64,000 nt of DNA, from positions 1,984,001-2,048,000 of the forward strand of contig OY729418.1 of assembly GCA_963422275.1 (NCBI GenBank), written 5' to 3'. Below, in pieces: positions 19,757 to 28,990 of this stretch (within the stretch, counting starts at the first letter, position 1; every line of letters starts with the position of its first letter). Origin of the DNA: G963422275 sp963422275 (GTDB lineage Bacteria > Pseudomonadota > Alphaproteobacteria > Rhodobacterales > Rhodobacteraceae). Made by a program: the position numbers and the translations under genes. The notes below the pieces were generated by a model that was given only the letters and a program-made list of their open reading frames with translations, had not been told where the DNA came from and ran no database searches.

Positions 19757-20890
19757 TCAGCCGCGAAGGCGCTCCAGGACCCTCCGGTGCGGAAAGCCAT
19801 CCGGGACAAGATTGACCGAAGACTGATAATGCTGGATGCTGAAAGTTGTTGCGGGCCCGGCAATTCCGTCCACACCCCCCGTGTCATGCCCAAGCGCAAC
19901 AAGCAGTTCCTGCAATTCAGCAATCTCCTCTCGGGACAGGGGCGTTTCAATCTGCGGCCACCGTGTGCGAAACTCCGAACGGCCCCCTATTCGGTCGGAA
20001 AGATGGCCGACCGCGAACACGTAGGAAAGGGAGCGGTTGTACTCTCGAATCACGTGGAAATTCCCGGTCGCAAGAAATGCCGGTCCTTGCGCTCCAACTG
20101 GCAGGACAATCGATGCTCTGCAGCGATTCGGAAAACACACTTGGTCCAGTGGCGCCACTCCGGACCGAATCCATTCTTCTGCAAGCCTGTCTTGGTGCAG
20201 GCCGCACTGGAGATAGTCGAAGTCGGACGGAAGCGAGACCCTGACTGCCCACCGCAAGCCTGGCTCCCAGCCATGCCCATGAAGGAAATTTGCTGCCGAG
20301 GCGAACGAATCGGTCGGATCGTCGCACCAAATGTTTGCGGTTCCTCGATCATGAAAATCAACCGCGAAGGCCAGATAGCTCGATGGCATGAATTGCATGT
20401 GTCCCATTGCCCCGGCCCAAGACCCGATCAAATCATCAATGCGGGAGCAGCCCGACTGCACAATCTGCAATGCGGCAATAAGTTCCTTATCAAACAGTTC
20501 TATCCGATGGCCGATGCAGGCAAGCGTGGAGAGTGCGTCAATGACAGGAAAACTTCCTTTTTTCGTTCCATATGCTGTCTCGATGCCCCAGATTGCAGCG
20601 AGGACATCGGCCTCGACTCGAAACCGCGCTTCGATATCAGCCAGCAATTCACCATGTGTCTGCATAACCAACGATCCATCGGACACTCGTTTGGCGGACA
20701 CCGCAACATCCAAATATTCCCAGATTGGCAACACGTGTTCCGCTTGGCTTGACGCCATTTTCCAAACCTCAGCGTTGAAGCGAACGCGACGCTCGAATTC
20801 CTCGAGCACGGACTCTTCAATGCCGACCTGCCTAGCGTGCGAAACGAAGCAAACGATCCAGTTCCTAAAACTGCCTTCAGCCATCGCCAT
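19757..20890 (-). CDS. Lytic murein transglycosylase (MltB type) with peptidoglycan-binding domain
   Basis: The product, about 377 residues, would cleave peptidoglycan glycan strands with formation of 1,6-anhydromuramic acid. The SLT_2 domain covers about residues 10-300; the catalytic Glu is in WGIETAYGTKKGSF. The family block GSWAGAMGHMQFMPSSYLAFAVDFHDRG and the later IREYNRSLSYVFAVGHLSDRI are conserved. A peptidoglycan-binding helical domain occupies the last 60 residues (LQELLVALGHDTGGVDGIAGPAT). The open frame extends to a TTG at 20932; I prefer the ATG at 20890. Neither start gives a convincing signal peptide, so the 5' end may be damaged or the export signal lost. Confidence 0.85.
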   Translation of the reverse strand: MAMAEGSFRNWIVCFVSHARQVGIEESVLEEFERRVRFNAEVWKMASSQAEHVLPIWEYLDVAVSAKRVSDGSLVMQTHGELLADIEARFRVEADVLAAIWGIETAYGTKKGSFPVIDALSTLACIGHRIELFDKELIAALQIVQSGCSRIDDLIGSWAGAMGHMQFMPSSYLAFAVDFHDRGTANIWCDDPTDSFASAANFLHGHGWEPGLRWAVRVSLPSDFDYLQCGLHQDRLAEEWIRSGVAPLDQVCFPNRCRASIVLPVGAQGPAFLATGNFHVIREYNRSLSYVFAVGHLSDRIGGRSEFRTRWPQIETPLSREEIAELQELLVALGHDTGGVDGIAGPATTFSIQHYQSSVNLVPDGFPHRRVLERLRG

Positions 20891-21480
20891 GCCACAATGC
20901 CCGGACGTTGTGCGTTGCAATCCGGCCGCCAACCGGTTTTTGCGAGTGGTCAGCTACCGCTATCTCTTCTGAACTCGAATCGTGTTGTTGGGCAATCGGT
21001 GCAAAGAGATAAATTGTTTGCCACAGGCCAAAGGATCAGCCCGAACTGAAGGAAATGCCGCACGGGGCGATGTTCGTGCTGATGTCGTTAGCAGACTCTA
21101 TTGCGATACCGTTCATGCCTTTAGACTATTCGGGCTGCTTGCCACTGATAAAGCTCTGAATCAACAGAAAGACAGGCCATGTCAAGCGAAACGGCTGAAG
21201 CTGCCGTTAGACCAAGCACATCCAGAACATCTGGCATCGCCGCGACGTTTGGTACAGTCTCCGAAGTCAGTCGGATTAGTGCCGACTGAAGACCGCGCGG
21301 ATCAATCGCGCTGAACGAGCTTCATGAAACAGCGTGAAAACGGTTCATTGCTCTGCCCTGCCTCTGGCTGTTGCTTGCAGGCACATTGCATCATCGGCGG
21401 GAAAGAGGAAGCCAGAATTTTCAAGGTGACTGCTCTGGATACAGCCCCTTTGAGAAAACGGTGCCGAATTGTTAAGGCAA
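20891..21480. other. Gene-poor gap with one dispersed-repeat copy
   Basis: No gene is supported. The right part (about 21325-21440) contains part of the dispersed repeat also found at 46960, 29435 and 33505, with the shared string CAGGCACATTGCATCAT. Confidence 0.4.
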
Positions 21481-21840
21481 GGCTCAATTCGCGAATCGCA
21501 GGCTTGGCGCTGGCCGCCGCGAGGCATGCTCTTGGCGATGGATGCCTGCCGAGCGCGACGAGATGGAACCACCACGGACAACTGTAGAGATGCTTGGTGG
21601 CGATGCCGCGGAAGCGCCGCAGGAAGCCCTTGATCTGGCTGTGGTGGCTGATGGCCGTCTGGATGTGCAGGGCGTCGAAGGTGCGGTCGCGGGACTTGCC
21701 CCGGGACACTGCACCGCCGTCAGTTCGGCGATGCTCGAAAACCAGTTCCGAAACCGCGCCCGACCCATTGTTCCGCTCCCCATGGTCAATGCAAGTCGGA
21801 ACCCAGTGCATCACATATGCCTGCAAAATGCGAACAGAGC
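21481..21840 (-). pseudogene. IS1595-type transposase remnant with internal deletion
   Basis: The minus strand has a short N-terminal block (ARFRNWFSSIAELTAVQ) followed directly by the C-terminal region (ALHIQTAISHHSQIKGFLRRFRGIATKHL). These are the ends of an IS1595-family transposase with the centre, including the catalytic core, deleted and the frame broken. The same two blocks occur in the copy at 33680-34165. The 3' end carries the string GGCTCAATTCG, also seen in the other remnants. Confidence 0.7.
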
Positions 21841-22080
21841 CTGAGGAAATGAATTGCACGAGCACCGAGCGTCGCCTTATTTGCTCAAGGACTCGAGGAT
21901 CGACTGGCTGAGACAGGTCCGGAGCGCTGGAATCGCCTGCATCAAGGCACGCCGCGGTTTTTCCCCTGGTGACGATTTTGGACTGAGCGCGCGGCAGGTT
22001 TCGGCGAGGCAGTTGTCGAACACGCCACACTGGGGATCAGTCGCTATGCTGTCTCGCCCGACAATGCGCGAGCATGATGG

Positions 22081-25023
22081 TCAGACATCGAAGGCATTTC
22101 CCCGATCGACCTGCTCACCGTGATGGATTGTCCCCAAGCCGAGGCCAATCAATATCCAGGCGAAGATGCCTCTGATCAAGTCGGCCTGAAACAGGTAAAC
22201 ATCCACGTTGCTGGTGAGAATCAGCAGTACCAAGCAAGCAGCGACATAGCACTGCAACGGCGTGACCTTCCTTTTCGCTCTCGTTCGCAGGTTGAGTGTC
22301 AGGGACGCGAACAGAAACCCAAGCGCGGTCATGCCAAAGACGCCGGTTTGCAGACCGACCTGTAGCAGCATGTTGTGGGTGGAAGTGATAATTCTCAACC
22401 CATCGAAAGTGTTGACCAAGGCGGTCAGGCCCTTGATGGCTTCGCCCAAGTTGGGGCGTTCCCTGTCGTCCGGGACGCCGCTCCCACAAGACGGAAGATC
22501 AAGCAGGGTTTGGAGCGAGTGCTCCATGTAGCTTCTGCCGAACTGCGGAATGCAACCGGTCATTTTATTGCCGTCGATCCCTAGAACCCGTAGCGAAGCG
22601 AGCGCCGTCAACTCTGGCGGAATGGGGCCGATCAAGCCATTGTTCTGAAGCCACAACTTCTCGATGGTCGCAAGTCGGCCGAGTTCTGGGGGAATCGTGC
22701 CGATCAGGGCGTTGGAGTCGAGTGCCAGTTCCCGCAGGTTGGCAAGTTTCCCCAGTTGTGGTGGGATCGGGCCGGCTAAGGCGTTGGAGCTGAGTGCCAG
22801 TTTTCGCAGGTTGGCAAGTCTCCCTAGCTGCGGCGGAAGCGGACCGGTGAGCTGGTTGCGCTGGAGGCGCAGTGCCTCAAGCCGATCTAATCCTCCCAGT
22901 TCCGGGGGAATGCGGCCGTTCAAGCCCTTCTCCGGCAGATTCAGCTCGATCACGCGAGCTGGCGTGTCATTCAGCACAACGCCTTCCCAATACGCAAGGG
23001 GCAACGACTCGTCCCAGTTCAGAGAGACAGTTCCGGCCAGAATGTCGCGCACCGTCAAGAGAATGGCGCGGTCGGCGAGCAGACCGGGGTTGGTCCAAGG
23101 GGATATCGGAACAAGAAGGGCAGTGGCATTTTGCGGCTCGGCATCGGCAGGCCCAGAGTTTTCCAGTGGTGCGTCAGAAAAATCATTGTGTGAAGTCTTG
23201 ATGGACTCCAAGTGCTTGAGCCTTTGCAGCGCGGGCGGAACGCGGCCGGAAAGGCGGTTGCTCCAAAGGTTCAGAAACTGGAGGTTCCCGAGATGGCCCA
23301 ATTCCTCCGGTATCGGTCCGGTCAAGCGGTTCAAGGCCAAACTCAATCCCTTCAGGTTGCGCAACTCTCCCAGTTCGGACGGTATCGGGCCGGTGAGCCG
23401 GTTTTGGTAAAGGTGCAACAGCCTCAGTTGCTCCAGGTCGCCCAGTTGCGGCGGAATGTCGCCGCTCAAGGCGTTATCGCCGAGCAGAAGTTCCTGCAAC
23501 TTGGCCAGCCGCCCCAGTTCGGGTGGAATGAGGCCAGTGAGCCGATTGGCACCAAGGCGCAACTTGACGAGTTGGTCTAGCTCGCCGAGCGCCGGTGGCA
23601 CCTTGCCGCTCAGCTCATTGCCGCGCAGCCGTAGCTCCTCGAGGTTTTCGAGCGCTCCGAGCTCTGGCGGGATGGGGCCGCCAAGCGCATTGTCGTCGAG
23701 CGCCAGCACCCGCAGGCTGGCCAGCCGCCCCAGTTCGGGCGGGATGGGGCCGGTCAGGAAGTTCCTGCTGAGCCTCAGCAGTTCCAGCCGGTCCAGCTTG
23801 CCGAACTCGAGCGGGATAACGCCGGTCAGGCCCTTGTCCACTAGGTCCAGCCCGACCACCCGCGGCGATGTGCCGCCCATTTTCACGCCGCTCCAGTGGC
23901 GAGGTGATACATCGATGGACCAACTCCGCCCGAACATGGAGGTGCCGAACAGGGTTTTCCTCGCGTCCAGCAGGATGGCGCAGTCGGCAATCAGGCCAGG
24001 GTTGCGCCCGTCCAGACAGTTCGGCTCGAGACCCGCCGGCACCGTGTCGGGCATGCTTTCGGCGACCGGCGGCTTGGACATCACCGCTCCGGCCCCCTCG
24101 CCCAGCCACGAAGTCTCGGCGATCCGGGCAAGCGCTGCCTGCCACAGCAGCCTGCGCGAGGAAACAGGCCCTCCAGCGTATTCCCGGGCGATGCGATCAA
24201 GGTTCGCAATGATGCCTCTGGGGCGGGGGTCTCCCGCCATCAACGCGATGCCGGCGCCGACCAGCGCCGCGACCGCGACCGTCAGCGCCGCGGCGCCCCA
24301 TCGGCTCCGCAGGAGGAAGAGGCATCCCCAGTACAGCGGGATCGTCAGCAAGACCGCGCCAGCCAGCGCCCGAAACCCGTACAGGATCCCGCCGAACGCG
24401 ACCATCAGCAACAGGGCGTGCCCCAGCAGGTGCGAGCTCTTCCGGTTGCCGGAGCGGGCCATCAGGACGAGGCCGACGGCCAGCAGCAGGTAGGCTAGGC
24501 GACCGATGAAGGCATTGGGATTGACTTCGGCTGGTGTCAGATACACCGGAAACATCGCCAGGGCCGCCGCCAGGAAGAGCGCGATGGCGTGTCTGGCCCG
24601 GATCAGCGCCGGGGCGTTCCGGCAGCAGAAAAGAAAGACGACAGCCGCAACTGCGATGCCGGCGAGATGCCGCAGCCCCTGAAAAGAGAACTCGACGGCA
24701 AGATGGACGGCATAGATCGCCAGCAGTGCGCTGAAGCAGAGCAGCGTTGGCTTCGCCGAGACGGGAATCGGACCCCGGAACGCGGAGAAACCGAGGAGCG
24801 GCACGATCGCGACGAAGATGCCGTCGGTGATCGGGCCGGGAACGTGGAGGCGCAGCGTGTTCGCCAGCAGCAGCAAGGCCAGAAGAGCGAGGCTGTCGCC
24901 GGGAACCGGCAGGCGCCGGGATGTCGTGCCCCGTCCAGGCCCGCCGCCGGCCAGGCGGCTTCGGAGCGCCTCCGCTTCAAGCGGGTCCGAGAGCGGGCGA
25001 GACGTCTTCATGCGCTTCGCCAT
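22081..25023 (-). CDS. O-antigen-ligase/polymerase-type membrane protein with two inserted LRR modules
   Basis: The product is 980 residues. Residues 42-262 form about eight membrane helices typical of the O-antigen ligase/Wzy superfamily. A ligase-like loop motif follows (RRLLWQAALARIAETSWLGEGAG, 290-312). Then come two leucine-rich-repeat modules. Module 1 (about 336-613) has a Cys-bearing N-terminal cap (NPGLIADCAILLDARKTL) and about nine 24-residue repeats of the form LTGPIPPELGRLASLRVLAL. Module 2 (641-830) has its own cap and about six repeats. A C-terminal cap carries Cys824 and Cys846. The membrane protein then resumes at 851-980 with the conserved STHNMLLQVGLQTGVFGM motif and two or three helices. 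The repeats therefore sit inside one periplasmic loop. The gene starts three bases after the glycosyltransferase stop. Confidence 0.85.
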   Translation of the reverse strand: MAKRMKTSRPLSDPLEAEALRSRLAGGGPGRGTTSRRLPVPGDSLALLALLLLANTLRLHVPGPITDGIFVAIVPLLGFSAFRGPIPVSAKPTLLCFSALLAIYAVHLAVEFSFQGLRHLAGIAVAAVVFLFCCRNAPALIRARHAIALFLAAALAMFPVYLTPAEVNPNAFIGRLAYLLLAVGLVLMARSGNRKSSHLLGHALLLMVAFGGILYGFRALAGAVLLTIPLYWGCLFLLRSRWGAAALTVAVAALVGAGIALMAGDPRPRGIIANLDRIAREYAGGPVSSRRLLWQAALARIAETSWLGEGAGAVMSKPPVAESMPDTVPAGLEPNCLDGRNPGLIADCAILLDARKTLFGTSMFGRSWSIDVSPRHWSGVKMGGTSPRVVGLDLVDKGLTGVIPLEFGKLDRLELLRLSRNFLTGPIPPELGRLASLRVLALDDNALGGPIPPELGALENLEELRLRGNELSGKVPPALGELDQLVKLRLGANRLTGLIPPELGRLAKLQELLLGDNALSGDIPPQLGDLEQLRLLHLYQNRLTGPIPSELGELRNLKGLSLALNRLTGPIPEELGHLGNLQFLNLWSNRLSGRVPPALQRLKHLESIKTSHNDFSDAPLENSGPADAEPQNATALLVPISPWTNPGLLADRAILLTVRDILAGTVSLNWDESLPLAYWEGVVLNDTPARVIELNLPEKGLNGRIPPELGGLDRLEALRLQRNQLTGPLPPQLGRLANLRKLALSSNALAGPIPPQLGKLANLRELALDSNALIGTIPPELGRLATIEKLWLQNNGLIGPIPPELTALASLRVLGIDGNKMTGCIPQFGRSYMEHSLQTLLDLPSCGSGVPDDRERPNLGEAIKGLTALVNTFDGLRIITSTHNMLLQVGLQTGVFGMTALGFLFASLTLNLRTRAKRKVTPLQCYVAACLVLLILTSNVDVYLFQADLIRGIFAWILIGLGLGTIHHGEQVDRGNAFDV

Positions 25024-25026
25024 CGG

Positions 25027-26094
25027 TCAGCGCATCGGGAAGTCCTGGTAGATTCGCTCCATGATGTCCAGGCTGCGCTCCCAGTCGTATCGTTCGACCG
25101 CGAATGCGCGGCCGGCCTGTCCGAGGCGGTGCCGCAGATTGCTGTCATCGAGCAGCGCTGTCAGGCCCTCGGCCGCCTCTTGCGGTGCCTCCCGACCGAC
25201 TAGCAAGCCGGTCTCTTGATGCCGGACGGTTTCCGGAAGACCGCCGACGTTCGAGGCAATGACCGGAACGCCGCAGGCCGAAGCCTCGAGCGGGGCGACC
25301 CCGAAACTTTCGCTGTCCAGTCTGCTGAGCGCGCAAAAGACATCCAGCCCATTGAGAAAAGACGGCAGTTGATCGTGGGACAGCCAGCCTTTGAACTCCA
25401 CGCTGTCCGCAATGCCGCGGTCGGCGGCCAGTCGCTCAAGCTTGCTTCTGTCCGGACCCTCTCCGGCGACAAGCAGTCGGGTTCGTCTCCGGATGCGCTT
25501 CCGCAGCAGCGCGAATGCCTCGATCAGCGTGTCGATTCCGTATTTGGGCTTCAAAACCCGCGCCGTGCCGATGCGCAACAGGCCATCGTCCTCCCGCTCT
25601 TCCGGTCGTGGCCGAAACCGCTTCGCATCGACACCGAAGGGGGTCAGGCGCAGGGGCCGCCCGGTGTGTTTCGCTGTCTCTTTCGCCAGGCATTCGGAGG
25701 TGGCGAGCAGCGCGCCTGCGCGGGCCAGGTTTCGGGCCAGCAGCCGCCGGCGCACCGGACCCGCCGGGAAATCGAAGATGTCGCTTCCCCACACGGAAAG
25801 GATCCAGGAACCCCTGTCCAGCCAGTTCGCGCAGAGGAAGCCGTATCCGGACGCGAAATGGGCGTGGACGATGTCCGGCCGCTCCTCGCGCACGGTGCGC
25901 CGAAGCGCGGGACCACGGATCAGGTAGTCCAGCTTGCCGAACCCGCCGCGGACGACAGTCCTCACTTCCGGCAACAGCCCGGCGAGCGGAGGGCGGGTGG
26001 AGAACGCCAGGACGTCGTGTCCCCGCTCGCTGAGGCCGTTGGCCCAGCGGATCGTGTGCGTGCTGTCCAATGTGCTTGCGAGAAGGATCTTCAA
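25027..26094 (-). CDS. Glycosyltransferase family 4
   Basis: The product is 355 residues of the GT-B fold, a retaining glycosyltransferase that adds a sugar from a nucleotide donor to a lipid-linked or growing glycan on the cytoplasmic face. The N-terminal acceptor half begins MKILLASTLDSTHTIRWANGL, with DIVHAHFASGYG near residue 76. The donor half has the signature LDSESFGVAPLEASACGVPVIASNVGGLPE near residues 262-290, including the E-x7-E pair. It ends three bases before the 980-residue LRR ligase, suggesting one transcript. Upstream is a short IS remnant separating it from the GT2 gene. The sugar specificity cannot be read. Confidence 0.92.
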   Translation of the reverse strand: MKILLASTLDSTHTIRWANGLSERGHDVLAFSTRPPLAGLLPEVRTVVRGGFGKLDYLIRGPALRRTVREERPDIVHAHFASGYGFLCANWLDRGSWILSVWGSDIFDFPAGPVRRRLLARNLARAGALLATSECLAKETAKHTGRPLRLTPFGVDAKRFRPRPEEREDDGLLRIGTARVLKPKYGIDTLIEAFALLRKRIRRRTRLLVAGEGPDRSKLERLAADRGIADSVEFKGWLSHDQLPSFLNGLDVFCALSRLDSESFGVAPLEASACGVPVIASNVGGLPETVRHQETGLLVGREAPQEAAEGLTALLDDSNLRHRLGQAGRAFAVERYDWERSLDIMERIYQDFPMR

Positions 26095-26098
26095 TATT

Positions 26099-26270
26099 AA
26101 GGCTCAATTCGTGAAACGCATGCATGGTCTGCCTTGGCAGCGGCGACGCAGGCTATCAGGAAAGGCCGGCCGCCAAGTTCGACGTGCTGGCACCGCCCAA
26201 GACAGCTGTCGAGACATTTGGAGGCGCAAAGCTGAAGCCATGCAATAAGGTCTTGGTCTGGCTATAGCGG
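26099..26270 (-). mobile_element. IS1595-type right-end remnant between glycosyltransferase genes
   Basis: The interval starts with GGCTCAATTCGTGAAACGC, the end sequence shared with the remnants at 21481, 34165 (reverse), 46733 and 59683. The minus frame ends in CMRFTN, matching the LRFAN and LQFTN endings of the others. No usable reading frame remains. Confidence 0.5.
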
Positions 26271-26273
26271 CTA

Positions 26274-27260
26274 TTAATTGTTTGGATGTGCCGGGAGGAA
26301 GAAGCCGAGGCCCCAGCTGAGATGCATGGTTACGAGAACCGGCGGGAGCAGCAGCGCGGCCGGGTCGCGTCTCCGGAGGCCGGTCGCCAAGGAGCCGGCG
26401 GCCAGGATGAGGGCGTAGGCGAGCGGCGCCACTGCCGCAAAGGGGGTTCCGGCTAGGGCTATCAGTCCCGAGGCGGCGAGCCCCAGAACCAGGCTTGGGG
26501 CGGCGAGATGCCGGGGCCGCACCGAGGCCGGGTGCCGCCGCAGCACCGCCCGCTTCCAGCGCCCGTAGTCGAAATACTGCCGGGCGAGCTTGCGCAGGGT
26601 GCTGCGGGGCCGGTAGACGATTGCAAGTCCCGGGTCGAACCATACGGTCTCCCCGCGCTGTCGCAGCCGCCAGTTGAGTTCGTAGTCCTGGTTGCGGGCC
26701 AGGGATGGGTCATGTCCGCCGACCGCTTCCAGCGCGTCGCGGCGGAACACGCCGAGAAAGGCGGTGTCGGCGGGGCCTTCGGCGCCACCTAGCCGGTGCC
26801 GCGCGTCTCCGGCGCCGAGTGGCGTGGTCATTGCCATTGCCACGGCGCGGTCGAAGAAGGCAGTTCCGGCCGCCAGCTGGCGGCCTCCGACGTTTGCGGC
26901 CCCGGTTCTCTGGAGCGTGGCGACGGCGCGGCGGATGTATCCGGGGGTGAGTTCGGTATGGGCGTCGCAGCGCACGATGATGTCTCCGGTTGCCGCCTTC
27001 AGGGCTGCGTTGGCGCCGCCCCCGGTGCTTTGGTCGGGATTGGGGACCAGCCGCACCGACGGGTATCTCCTGCGGATCAGCTCGGCGGTGGCCGGGGTGT
27101 CGGAGCCGTCGGCGACGACGATCTCGATCGTGCCGTCATAGTCCTGGGTCAAGGCCGAGTCGAGCGCCGCCGCGATGGTCGACTCGGCGTTTCGGGCCGG
27201 GATGACGACCGACACCGGGGGCGTCCCGGGATTCAGCACCTGACGCTGACCAGCTGTCAT
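26274..27260 (-). CDS. Glycosyltransferase family 2 with C-terminal membrane helices
   Basis: The product is 328 residues. The GT2 (GT-A fold) domain covers about residues 14-240: VSVVIPARNAESTIAAALDS, VVADGSDT, VRCDAHTEL (DxD-type metal site) and ARNQDYELNWRLRQRGE (acceptor-base ED region). Three hydrophobic helices follow at about 255-325, as in ExoA-like membrane-associated enzymes. The start ATG at 27260 overlaps the stop of the upstream LRR ligase (ATGA), which fixes it; the open frame continuing to 27665 is just overlap. It probably extends a lipid-linked glycan repeat. Confidence 0.92.
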   Translation of the reverse strand: MTAGQRQVLNPGTPPVSVVIPARNAESTIAAALDSALTQDYDGTIEIVVADGSDTPATAELIRRRYPSVRLVPNPDQSTGGGANAALKAATGDIIVRCDAHTELTPGYIRRAVATLQRTGAANVGGRQLAAGTAFFDRAVAMAMTTPLGAGDARHRLGGAEGPADTAFLGVFRRDALEAVGGHDPSLARNQDYELNWRLRQRGETVWFDPGLAIVYRPRSTLRKLARQYFDYGRWKRAVLRRHPASVRPRHLAAPSLVLGLAASGLIALAGTPFAAVAPLAYALILAAGSLATGLRRRDPAALLLPPVLVTMHLSWGLGFFLPAHPNN

Positions 27261-28990
27261 GCTGCAGGGTTTTCCGGTACTGACTGCGGCGCACGCATGG
27301 AAGGCAAAGTCCGGCATGCTGTTGCCATCGCGCAACTCAAGCCAGCAAGGAAAATGAAGACGCCGTTGGTGAGCAGGTGATGGAAGATCATCCCGTACAG
27401 GGTCATGACGCCCGCCACGCCGACGCTCGCGTCCCGTGCCAGGGAGCACGGTGCGGTCCATAGAAGCCGCAGCAGGGAAAGAAGGAACAGGCAGTACAGC
27501 GACAGCGGGACGATGCCCGCTTCGCCGATCAGCATCAGGTACAGGTTGTGCACGCCCGCCGACTTTCCATCTTGGTTGACGGCGGCGCCTTCCAGCGAAT
27601 GCATGGCGCCGATGCCGTGTCCGAGGAGCGGCGCTTCCCGGATTTTGGCCAGACCGCGTTTCCACAAGTCCGGTCGCCGTGCCATCAATCCGTAGTTGAG
27701 CTTCTCACCGTCGATGGTCAGCTTGACGTTGCGTCCGCTTTCCAAGATCCCGAAGTCTGGAGGATCTTCAGCCGTCTCCGCCGGGGCGGTTATCAGCAGG
27801 TTTCCCTCGGTTCGAAGTTCCGTGTGGTGCGCAAGGTTGCCCAGCATGTCCGAGACGGTTCCGGTGAGCCAGATGTGGTTCAGCCGCAGCGCGGCGAGCT
27901 GGTCCAACCGGCCCAGTTCTGACGGGATGCGCCCGGTCAGGTTGAGGTTCGAGAGGTCCAGCGCCACGACCCGCTGTTTCACCACGACGCCCTGCCAAAG
28001 GGTTATCGGAACCGAGGCGTCCCAGTTGATCTCGGCGTCGCCGGCCAAGGTGTCCCGGACGGCCAGCAGGGTGGTGCAGTCGTGTTTCAGGCCCGGGTTG
28101 CTCGGCGACACCGTGGGGCAGAAGTCGCCGAGAGTGTGGTCGGGATACAGGTGGATCTTGTGCAGGTGCCCGCCTAGGTCGAGGTGAACGGCGAGGGCGC
28201 CCAGGTACAGGACGGGCAGAAGGCGCAGCACGGGGTGCCGTCTGCCGAGGCTGTGCGTCAGCAGGAAGAAAATCGAGACGGCGACGAGCGACAGCGATGC
28301 CGCCTTGGAGAACGATGCCAAGACCGCGAAGTATCCCGCCGCGATGCCCAGATAGGCGAGCTTGCGCGGGCCGCCGTTGCAAAGCAATGCCAGCGCCAGC
28401 ACCGTCGTGGCGCAGCCGACCAGTCCGGCGTCATTGGGGTCGGTGTGGGCGCCGGCCAGTCGATAGGGCAGCCGATAGGGTGTCAGCACCCCGACATCGC
28501 GCAGTATCGGGGTGAGCATGATGACGAGGCAACTCGTGATCAGGATCGCCAAGATGCCCTTCAGCATCGCCTCGGTGCCGGTCCGCGCCAGAATTGCGCA
28601 CCCGCCGATTGCGGTCGCCATCAGCACGACGAGGAAGAAGACCTGTCGCAGCAGGTCTCTGCCTACACCTGCCTGCGGTTGCCAGTCGGCACCGGCGAGG
28701 AGCGCACCGCCGCCGCCGAAGATCAAGTTGGTTCCTGCCGTTGCGAAGATCAGTACGGCGGGCGTTCCCGGGTTCTTCCACCAGCGGGAATCGGTTGAGG
28801 CCAACACCGCCAGGCAGGCGGCGGCGATAACGGCGTATCCGGCGGTAAGCAGCATGGGCATTCCCCAGAAATGCACCCAGTGCAGATTGACCAGGATGAT
28901 GGTGGCCAGCACCCAGAAAGCGGGGTCGGAAAGCCGACCCCGGGCCAGATGGCGCCATTCAGCTAGGGGCAACTTGGGGTTTTCCGGCAT
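27257..28990 (-). CDS. O-antigen-ligase/polymerase-type membrane protein with one inserted LRR module
   Basis: The product is 577 residues. Membrane helices occupy about 25-275. The LRR insert is at about 296-400. It has a cap (SNPGLKHDCTTLLAVRDTLAG, with Cys291 and Cys305) and a WQGV block, then three or four repeats, of which VVALDLSNLNLTGRIPSELGRLDQL is clear and the last are degenerate. The ligase signature follows (ARRPDLWKRGLAKIREAPLLGHGIG, 438-461, then SAGVHNLYLMLIGEAGIVPL, 477-496). Three or more helices end the protein. Here the LRR precedes the R-x-x-LW motif, whereas in the 980-residue homolog it follows it. The stop overlaps the GT2 start by four bases. Confidence 0.85.
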   Translation of the reverse strand: MPENPKLPLAEWRHLARGRLSDPAFWVLATIILVNLHWVHFWGMPMLLTAGYAVIAAACLAVLASTDSRWWKNPGTPAVLIFATAGTNLIFGGGGALLAGADWQPQAGVGRDLLRQVFFLVVLMATAIGGCAILARTGTEAMLKGILAILITSCLVIMLTPILRDVGVLTPYRLPYRLAGAHTDPNDAGLVGCATTVLALALLCNGGPRKLAYLGIAAGYFAVLASFSKAASLSLVAVSIFFLLTHSLGRRHPVLRLLPVLYLGALAVHLDLGGHLHKIHLYPDHTLGDFCPTVSPSNPGLKHDCTTLLAVRDTLAGDAEINWDASVPITLWQGVVVKQRVVALDLSNLNLTGRIPSELGRLDQLAALRLNHIWLTGTVSDMLGNLAHHTELRTEGNLLITAPAETAEDPPDFGILESGRNVKLTIDGEKLNYGLMARRPDLWKRGLAKIREAPLLGHGIGAMHSLEGAAVNQDGKSAGVHNLYLMLIGEAGIVPLSLYCLFLLSLLRLLWTAPCSLARDASVGVAGVMTLYGMIFHHLLTNGVFIFLAGLSCAMATACRTLPSMRAPQSVPENPAA

